DNA from: Sphingomonas sp.
GTDB lineage: Bacteria > Pseudomonadota > Alphaproteobacteria > Sphingomonadales > Sphingomonadaceae
Reading direction: 5' to 3'
DNA length: 64,000 bases
Assembly: GCF_017745215.1 (NCBI RefSeq)
Contig: NZ_JAGHZV010000001.1
Span: 1 to 64,000, forward strand
Each line of letters begins with the position of its first letter. Within the stretch, counting starts at the first letter, position 1. A program made the position numbers and the translations under genes. Positions 58,522-64,000 of the stretch are shown in pieces. Under the pieces are notes generated by a model. The model was not told the DNA's origin, made no database searches, and saw only the letters and a list, made by a program, of their open reading frames with translations.

Positions 58522-59400
58522 TTGCCACACCCGCTCAGCTTCCAGCGCATGATCCTGACGCTCCACGATTATTGGAGCCAGCGCGGCTGCCTGATCCTCC
58601 AGCCCTATGACATGCGGATGGGCGCGGGCACCTTCCACACCGCGACGACCCTGCGCGCGCTCGGCCCCGATCCGTGGAACGCCGCCTTCGTCCAGCCCTG
58701 CCGCCGCCCGACCGACGGCCGCTATGGCGAGAACCCCAACCGGCTCCAGCACTACTACCAGTATCAGGTGATCCTGAAGCCGAGCCCACCCGACCTGCAG
58801 GAGCTGTACCTCGGCAGCCTCGAAGCGATCGGAATCGATTTCGCCAAGCACGACATCCGCTTCGTCGAGGACGATTGGGAATCGCCGACGCTCGGCGCCT
58901 GGGGGCTGGGCTGGGAAGTCTGGTGCGACGGGATGGAAGTCACCCAGTTCACCTATTTCCAGCAGATGGGCGGATTCGACTGCAAGCCGGTGGCGGGCGA
59001 GCTGACCTACGGGCTCGAGCGGCTGGCGATGTACATCCAGAACAAGGACTCGGTGTACGACCTCGCGTTCAACGATCCCGGCAATGGGCACGCGTTCACC
59101 TACGGCGACGTCTTCCTCGAGAACGAACGCGAGATGTCGAAATGGAATTTCGAGATCGCGGACACCGAGACGCTGTTCGACCTGTTCAGGAAGGCCGCGG
59201 CGGAGTGCGAGAACTGCCTGAGCCACGACCTGCCGATCCCCGCCTATGAGCAGGCGATCGAAGCGAGCCACATCTTCAACCTGCTCAACGCGCGCGGGGT
59301 GATCTCGGTCGCCGAGCGCCAGGCGTATATCGGCCGGGTGCGCGACCTGGCGAAGGGCAGCTGCGCGGCGTGGATGGCGAAGAACGGGTGGGAAGCATGA
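58522..59400 (+). CDS. glyQ: glycyl-tRNA synthetase alpha subunit
   Basis: 292 residues. The class II core holds the GlyQ motifs [57 protein letters not shown] and [15 protein letters not shown]. It charges tRNA-Gly together with GlyS. The start is TTG 58522, because the conserved LSFQ just after it belongs to the family N terminus, and AGGTG lies upstream. Four-base overlap with glyS. Confidence 0.96.
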   Translation: MPHPLSFQRMILTLHDYWSQRGCLILQPYDMRMGAGTFHTATTLRALGPDPWNAAFVQPCRRPTDGRYGENPNRLQHYYQYQVILKPSPPDLQELYLGSLEAIGIDFAKHDIRFVEDDWESPTLGAWGLGWEVWCDGMEVTQFTYFQQMGGFDCKPVAGELTYGLERLAMYIQNKDSVYDLAFNDPGNGHAFTYGDVFLENEREMSKWNFEIADTETLFDLFRKAAAECENCLSHDLPIPAYEQAIEASHIFNLLNARGVISVAERQAYIGRVRDLAKGSCAAWMAKNGWEA

Positions 59401-61784
59401 CCGACTTCCTACTCGAGCTCCGCTCCGAGGAAATCCCAGCGCGGATGCAGGCGTCCGCGCGCGCGGCCCTCAAGCTGCTGTTCGGCAAGGCGCTGGCCGA
59501 GGCCGGGATCTTCGGCATCGAGACGCAGGAATATGCGACGCCCCGGCGGCTCGCGCTGATCGCGCGCGGGCTGCCCGAGGCGACCGCCGCCGTCGCCGAG
59601 GAGGTCAAGGGCCCGCGCACCTCGGCGCCCGAGCAGGCGCTCGAAGGGTTCCTGCGCAAGACCGGGCTCGCCAGGGAGCAACTCGTCGAGCGCGACGGTG
59701 TGTGGTTCGCGGTGATCGACCGGCCCGGGCGTGCGACGACCGCCGTGCTCGCCGAGATCATCCCGCCGCTGATCCGCGCCTTCCCCTGGCCCAAGTCGAT
59801 GCGCTGGGGCGAAGCTTCGCTCTCCACCGAGAGCCTGCGCTGGGTGCGGCCGCTGCAGGGGATCGTCGCGCTGTTCGGCAGCGAGGTGGTGCCGTGCGAG
59901 ATCGCCGGCGTGACGAGCGGGCGGACGACGGCGGGGCATCGCTTCCTTCACCGCGGGCTGGTGACGATCGAGTCGGTCGAGACCTATGTCGATGCGCTGC
60001 TCGACGCGCATGTCCGCGTGGTCGACGACGAGCGCCGCGCGCTGATCCGTGAGGGTGCGGCGGCGCTGGCGGCCGAGGCCGGGCTGGTGCTGGTCGAGGA
60101 CGAGGGGCTGGTGGCGGAGAACGCCGGGCTCACCGAATGGCCGGTGCCGTTGCTCGGGCGGTTCGACGCGGATTTCCTGAGCGTGCCGCCCGAAGTGATC
60201 CAGCTCACCGCGCGCGTGAACCAGAAGTATTTCGTCTGTCGGGACCGCGAGGGGAAGCTCGCCAACGCCTTCATCTGCGTGGCGAACATTGCCGCGGACG
60301 ACGACGGCGCCAAGATCATCGAGGGCAACCGCAAGGTGCTGGCGGCACGGCTGAGCGATGCGCGTTTCTTCTACGAGACGGACCGGAAGGTGCCGCTCGA
60401 GGAGCAGGCGAAGAAGCTCGAGAAGATCGTCTTCCACGAGAAGCTGGGGACGGTGGCCGACAAGGTCGAGCGCGTGGCGAAGCTGGCGCGGTGGTTGGTG
60501 GAGGAGGATATCATAAAGCCCCTCCCCTTCAGGGGAGGGGTTGGGGTGGGGCCTGTGGGTCTCACCGAGACCGGCGTGCTCGCGGACAGCCCCCACCCCA
60601 ACCCCTCCCCTGAAGGGGAGGGGCTAGGCAAGGCTGCGCTGGCGGACCTCGCCGAACGCGCCGCGCGGCTGGCGAAGGCGGACCTCGTCACCGGGATGGT
60701 CGGCGAGTTCCCCGAACTGCAGGGGCTGATGGGCGGCTATTACGCCGCCGCGCAAGGCGAGGATGCCGCGGTCGCCGAAGCCATCCGCGATCATTACAAG
60801 CCGGTGGGGCAGGGGGATGACGTGCCCACCGCGCCGGTGACGGTGGCGGTCAGTCTGGCGGACAAGCTGGATACCATCGTGAGCTTCTTCGGCGCCGGCA
60901 TGGAGCCGACCGGATCACGTGATCCCTTCGCGCTTCGTCGTGCGGCATTGGGCATTATCGGACTGATTTTCGACAATCGGCTCCGATTCTCCCTCAGCAG
61001 TGCGATGCAAGCGGCCGGCACTCCTCACATTGAGGGGCGACTGCATCATCTGATGTCGTTGCTGCCGATGTCGATGGATGACATTTATGAGCGTCGGGCT
61101 GAAGCAGGCGGTTCGCGAAAATCTCCGATCTTTCTCGCAGATGAGACTACCAAAACTGTTGAGATCGAACTGCTAACCAACCGCGTTACTGTTATCGGGG
61201 AAGCTGCAGAGCTTTACTGGCAATTGCACGGCTTTGGATTCGCTCGAGGCCAGAATGCCTTTGCCAGCAAACTCCTCGACTTCTTCGCCGACCGTCTCAA
61301 GGTCCAGCAGCGCGAGGCGGGCGTCCGCCACGACCTCATCGACGCCGTCTTCGCGCTCGGCGGCGAGGACGACCTTGTCCGCCTGCTCGCGCGCGTCCAT
61401 GCGCTCCAGGCGTTCGTCGGCACCGAGGACGGCGCCAACCTGCTCGCCGGCTACAAGCGCGCCGCGAACATCCTGAAAAAGGAATCCTTCGACGGCACCG
61501 ACGTCGGCGTCGGCGCGGACATCTACGAGGCCGAGCCCGCCGAATCGGCGCTGATCGAAGCGCTGAACGATGCCGAGCCCAAAGCCGAAGCCGCCGTCGA
61601 CGCCGAGGATTTCGAAGGCGCCATGGCCGCGCTCGCAGGGCTGCGCGGGCCGATCGATGCCTTCTTCGACCAGGTCACCGTCAACGATTCCGATTCCGCC
61701 AAGCGCACCGCCAGGCTGGCGCTGCTCGCGCGGATGCGTGACGCAGTGCACAAGGTCGCGGATTTCTCGCGGATCGAGGGTTAG
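59397..61784 (+). CDS. glyS: glycyl-tRNA synthetase beta subunit with two inserts
   Basis: 795 residues, about 100 longer than E. coli GlyS (689). The usual segments are present: [49 protein letters not shown] and the C-terminal anticodon-binding part to DFSRIEG. Two additions stand out: residues about 374-410, translated from a palindromic repeat ([15 protein letters not shown] and [12 protein letters not shown]), and a compositionally different segment around residues 512-620 (60930-61260). Both are in frame. Next on the strand is ppdK, after 186 bases. Confidence 0.95.
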   Translation: MTDFLLELRSEEIPARMQASARAALKLLFGKALAEAGIFGIETQEYATPRRLALIARGLPEATAAVAEEVKGPRTSAPEQALEGFLRKTGLAREQLVERDGVWFAVIDRPGRATTAVLAEIIPPLIRAFPWPKSMRWGEASLSTESLRWVRPLQGIVALFGSEVVPCEIAGVTSGRTTAGHRFLHRGLVTIESVETYVDALLDAHVRVVDDERRALIREGAAALAAEAGLVLVEDEGLVAENAGLTEWPVPLLGRFDADFLSVPPEVIQLTARVNQKYFVCRDREGKLANAFICVANIAADDDGAKIIEGNRKVLAARLSDARFFYETDRKVPLEEQAKKLEKIVFHEKLGTVADKVERVAKLARWLVEEDIIKPLPFRGGVGVGPVGLTETGVLADSPHPNPSPEGEGLGKAALADLAERAARLAKADLVTGMVGEFPELQGLMGGYYAAAQGEDAAVAEAIRDHYKPVGQGDDVPTAPVTVAVSLADKLDTIVSFFGAGMEPTGSRDPFALRRAALGIIGLIFDNRLRFSLSSAMQAAGTPHIEGRLHHLMSLLPMSMDDIYERRAEAGGSRKSPIFLADETTKTVEIELLTNRVTVIGEAAELYWQLHGFGFARGQNAFASKLLDFFADRLKVQQREAGVRHDLIDAVFALGGEDDLVRLLARVHALQAFVGTEDGANLLAGYKRAANILKKESFDGTDVGVGADIYEAEPAESALIEALNDAEPKAEAAVDAEDFEGAMAALAGLRGPIDAFFDQVTVNDSDSAKRTARLALLARMRDAVHKVADFSRIEG
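60517..60625. repeat. palindromic element inside the glyS coding sequence
   Basis: Arms of 40 bases (60517-60556 and 60586-60625) are inverse copies with one mismatch, around a 29-base centre. Each arm starts with an inner palindrome, CCCCTCCCCTTCAGGGGAGG, and then G or C runs. It is translated in frame without stops, adding about 37 residues to GlyS. One arm has four GGGG runs (60532-60550) on the plus strand; the other has the same on the minus strand. Confidence 0.93.
60930..61260. other. compositionally atypical segment in glyS
   Basis: Codons here end in A or T far more often (CGA, ACT, GTT, CTA, GGA) than anywhere else in the gene, and G+C falls to about half. It encodes residues about 512-620, including [21 protein letters not shown]-like [15 protein letters not shown] and [18 protein letters not shown]. 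coli GlyS has only about 50 residues in the corresponding place, so much of it looks like added sequence. Confidence 0.65.
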
Positions 61785-61788
61785 GGAG

Positions 61789-61858
61789 CCCTGTCCCATC
61801 GCCGATTCGCTCCCGAACTGCTCAGGATCAGGGCGAAGGGTCCCCGAATGGGGCAGGG
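61789..61858. repeat. inverted repeat between glyS and ppdK
   Basis: CCCTGTCCCAT (61789-61799) and ATGGGGCAGGG (61848-61858) pair with one wobble, with a 48-base centre that also has partial symmetry. It starts five bases after the glyS stop. No T run follows, so it may process or weaken the message rather than end it. Confidence 0.55.
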
Positions 61859-61970
61859 GACGGGCAAGCGGGCGAGCGACTGACAACGTGGTCAGGCTTT
61901 CCTTTCTCTTCGCAACTGCGGTAGGCGTTCCGCCTCCCCAGGGCGGCAATCTCCACCAGAAGGAAAGCGC

Positions 61971-64000
61971 ATGACGCAGCACGTGTACCGGTTCGGCGGC
62001 GGGGTTTCGGACGGCGGAGCGGGCGACAAGAACCTCCTGGGCGGCAAGGGGGCGAACCTTGCCGAAATGGCCTCGATCGGGTTGCCGGTGCCGCCGGGCT
62101 TCACCATCTCCACCCCCGTCTGCGCGCTCTATTACGACGAAGGCGAGAGCTTCCCCGACAGCCTGAAGGCCGAAGTCGCCGCGGGCATCGCGCATATCGA
62201 AGCGATCACCGGTAAGACCTTCGGCGATGCGGCCGATCCGCTGCTTGTCTCGGTGCGCTCGGGCGCGCGCGTGTCGATGCCCGGGATGATGGACACCGTC
62301 CTCAACCTCGGGCTCAACGATGCGACCGTCGAGGGGCTCGCCGCCACGAGCGGCGACGCGCGTTTCGCCTGGGACAGCTACCGCCGCTTCATCCAGATGT
62401 ATTCGGACGTGGTGCTCGGGCTCGACCACCACCGCTTCGAGGACGCGCTCGAGATCGCCAAGGAGGACCGCGGCTATTATCTCGACACCGACCTCACCGC
62501 CGCCGACTGGCAGGCGCTGGTCGCCGAATACAAGAAGCTCGTCGAGGAGCTGTGGGAGAAGCCTTTCCCGCAGGACGTCCACGACCAGCTCTGGGGCGCG
62601 ATCGGCGCGGTGTTCGGATCGTGGCAGTCCGAGCGCGCCAAGGTCTATCGCCGGCTCAATTCGATCCCGGGCGACTGGGGGACGGCGGTCAACGTCCAGG
62701 CGATGGTGTTCGGCAACATGGGCGACACCTCGGCGACGGGCGTGGCGTTCACGCGTGATCCCTCGACCGGCGACAACGCCTATTACGGGGAGTTCCTGAT
62801 CAACGCGCAGGGCGAGGACGTCGTCGCGGGCATCCGCACGCCGCAGTATCTCACGCTTGCCGCGCGCGAGAAGGCGGGGGCCAAGCCCGCGTCGATGGAA
62901 GAGGCGATGCCCGAGGTCTATGGCCAGCTGGCGCAGGTCTTCGACACGCTCGAGACTCATTATCGCGACATGCAGGACATCGAGTTCACGGTCGAGCGCG
63001 CCAAGCTGTGGATGCTCCAGACCCGCTCGGGCAAGCGCACCGCCAAGGCCGCGCTCAAGATCGCGGTCGACATGGCCAGCGAAGGGCTGATCACGCGCGA
63101 GGAAGCGATCCTGCGCGTCGACCCGTCGGCGCTCGACCAGCTGCTCCACCCGACGCTGGATCCTTCGGCGGTGCGCGACGTGCTGACCAAAGGCTTGCCC
63201 GCCTCGCCGGGCGCGGCTTCGGGCAAGGTGGTGTTCGACGCCGACACCGCCGAGCGCTGGGCGGCGGCGAGCGAGAAGGTGATCCTCGTCCGCGTCGAGA
63301 CCAGCCCCGAGGACATCCACGGCATGCACGCGGCGCAGGGCATCCTCACCGCGCGCGGCGGCATGACCAGCCACGCCGCGGTGGTGGCGCGCGGCATGGG
63401 CCGGCCCTGCGTCTCGGGCGCGGGCACGCTGGCGATCAACGCGCGCGAGAAGCTGTTCCGCGTCGGCCAGCGCGAAGTGCGCGAGGGCGATATCATCACC
63501 ATCGACGGTGCGAGCGGCGAAGTGATGCTCGGCGCGGTGCCGACGGTTCAGCCCGAGCTCGCGGGCGATTTCGGCACGCTGATGGTCTGGGCCGACGAGG
63601 TCCGCCGCCTCAAGGTGCGCACCAACGCCGAGACCCCGCTCGACTGCCGCACCGCGCGCGAGTTCGGCGCCGAGGGCATCGGGCTGTGCCGCACCGAGCA
63701 TATGTTCTTCGACAGCGCGCGGATCACCGCGGTGCGCCAGATGATCCTCGCGAGCGACGAGGCCGGGCGGCGTGCCGCGCTCGAGAAGCTGCTGCCCGAG
63801 CAGCGCAAGGATTTCGTCGAGATCTTCGAGGTGATGGCGGGGTTGCCCTGCACCATCCGCCTGCTCGATCCGCCGCTCCACGAGTTCCTGCCGCATGAGG
63901 AGAGCGAGTTCGAGGAAGTGGCCGAGGCCGCGGGGATCGATGTCGAGACGCTCAAGCGCCGCGCCGCCGAGCTGCACGAGTTCAACCCCATGCTCGGCCA
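61971..64000 (+). CDS. ppdK: pyruvate phosphate dikinase (5' part)
   Basis: Open to the end of the window: 676 codons of a protein normally near 890. The N-terminal ATP-grasp domain (LLGGKGANLAEMASIGLPVPPGF, SVRSGARVSMPGMMDTVLNLG), the swivelling phosphohistidine domain with GGMTSHAAVVARGMG and the start of the PEP-binding barrel (GIGLCRTEHMFF) are visible. It interconverts pyruvate and PEP with ATP and phosphate. AAGGAAA precedes the ATG. The C-terminal third is outside the window. Confidence 0.97.
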   Translation, partial: MTQHVYRFGGGVSDGGAGDKNLLGGKGANLAEMASIGLPVPPGFTISTPVCALYYDEGESFPDSLKAEVAAGIAHIEAITGKTFGDAADPLLVSVRSGARVSMPGMMDTVLNLGLNDATVEGLAATSGDARFAWDSYRRFIQMYSDVVLGLDHHRFEDALEIAKEDRGYYLDTDLTAADWQALVAEYKKLVEELWEKPFPQDVHDQLWGAIGAVFGSWQSERAKVYRRLNSIPGDWGTAVNVQAMVFGNMGDTSATGVAFTRDPSTGDNAYYGEFLINAQGEDVVAGIRTPQYLTLAAREKAGAKPASMEEAMPEVYGQLAQVFDTLETHYRDMQDIEFTVERAKLWMLQTRSGKRTAKAALKIAVDMASEGLITREEAILRVDPSALDQLLHPTLDPSAVRDVLTKGLPASPGAASGKVVFDADTAERWAAASEKVILVRVETSPEDIHGMHAAQGILTARGGMTSHAAVVARGMGRPCVSGAGTLAINAREKLFRVGQREVREGDIITIDGASGEVMLGAVPTVQPELAGDFGTLMVWADEVRRLKVRTNAETPLDCRTAREFGAEGIGLCRTEHMFFDSARITAVRQMILASDEAGRRAALEKLLPEQRKDFVEIFEVMAGLPCTIRLLDPPLHEFLPHEESEFEEVAEAAGIDVETLKRRAAELHEFNPMLG

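Noticed and set aside
61173..63977. A 934-codon minus-strand frame opposite glyS and ppdK
   Set aside because: Shadow of ppdK and the glyS end; no ribosome site or family motif.

Overview
The window is a GC-rich (roughly two-thirds G+C) alphaproteobacterial chromosome segment, most likely from the Sphingomonadales (Sphingomonas or a close relative). Several lines of evidence point the same way: the PEP-CTERM tail of the secreted protease ends in the sphingomonad-style hydrophobic-plus-RRR form; two promoters match the alphaproteobacterial EcfG general-stress consensus; ThiS is fused to ThiG; glycyl-tRNA synthetase is the two-subunit type and sits next to pyruvate phosphate dikinase; and the window is littered with short palindromic repeats of the kind I associate with sphingomonads. 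No tRNA, rRNA, CRISPR array, transposase, prophage or plasmid gene was recognised.

Layout. 0.1-9 kb: glycosyltransferase, NUDIX hydrolase, PEP-CTERM serine protease, acyltransferase-3/SGNH enzyme, two small secreted paralogues and aconitase (all minus), then lipoprotein Cu/Zn superoxide dismutase behind a G-quadruplex-like tract. 9.5-17 kb: low-molecular-weight phosphatase, DUF2306 membrane protein, ThpR, Bax-inhibitor-1 protein, an EcfG-type promoter with a small unknown protein and a CDF transporter, a PAP2 phosphatase, a four-repeat COG4705 membrane protein and an M20 amidohydrolase. 17.3-21.3 kb: rpsM-rpsK-rpoA and rplQ, split by a periplasmic acid phosphatase. 21.5-34 kb: prolyl oligopeptidase, guaA and a run of overlapping small genes, an XRE regulator/membrane-protein operon with an operator lying over its promoter, panB, a TPR protein with bamB, der, a TusA-like protein and an Hpt protein. 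34-42.7 kb: bfr-bfd with two Fur-like boxes, envelope and membrane proteins, nitroreductase-DUF3052, purL, a beta-propeller lipoprotein and a PAS protein.

42.7-47.2 kb is the most accessory-looking part: two paralogous proteins of unknown function, an AT-rich 480-base control region rich in inverted repeats, arsC, and a lipoprotein/small helical protein gene pair. 47.3-64 kb returns to core functions: aroQ-accB-accC (chorismate and fatty-acid synthesis), thiSG, a hydrolase lipoprotein, methyltransferase, csbD with an EcfG promoter, a ThDP enzyme, an ArsR-SRPBCC operon, two tandem TraB/GumN-like proteins, glyQ-glyS and the 5' part of ppdK, which runs off the window.

The strongest things to follow up are the in-frame palindromic element and the separate compositionally foreign segment inside glyS, the unknown paralogue pair with its control region, the lipoprotein/small-protein pair, and the operator-over-promoter arrangement at 28.5 kb. 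Everything here was read by eye; family assignments come from motif recognition, and no database search was run.
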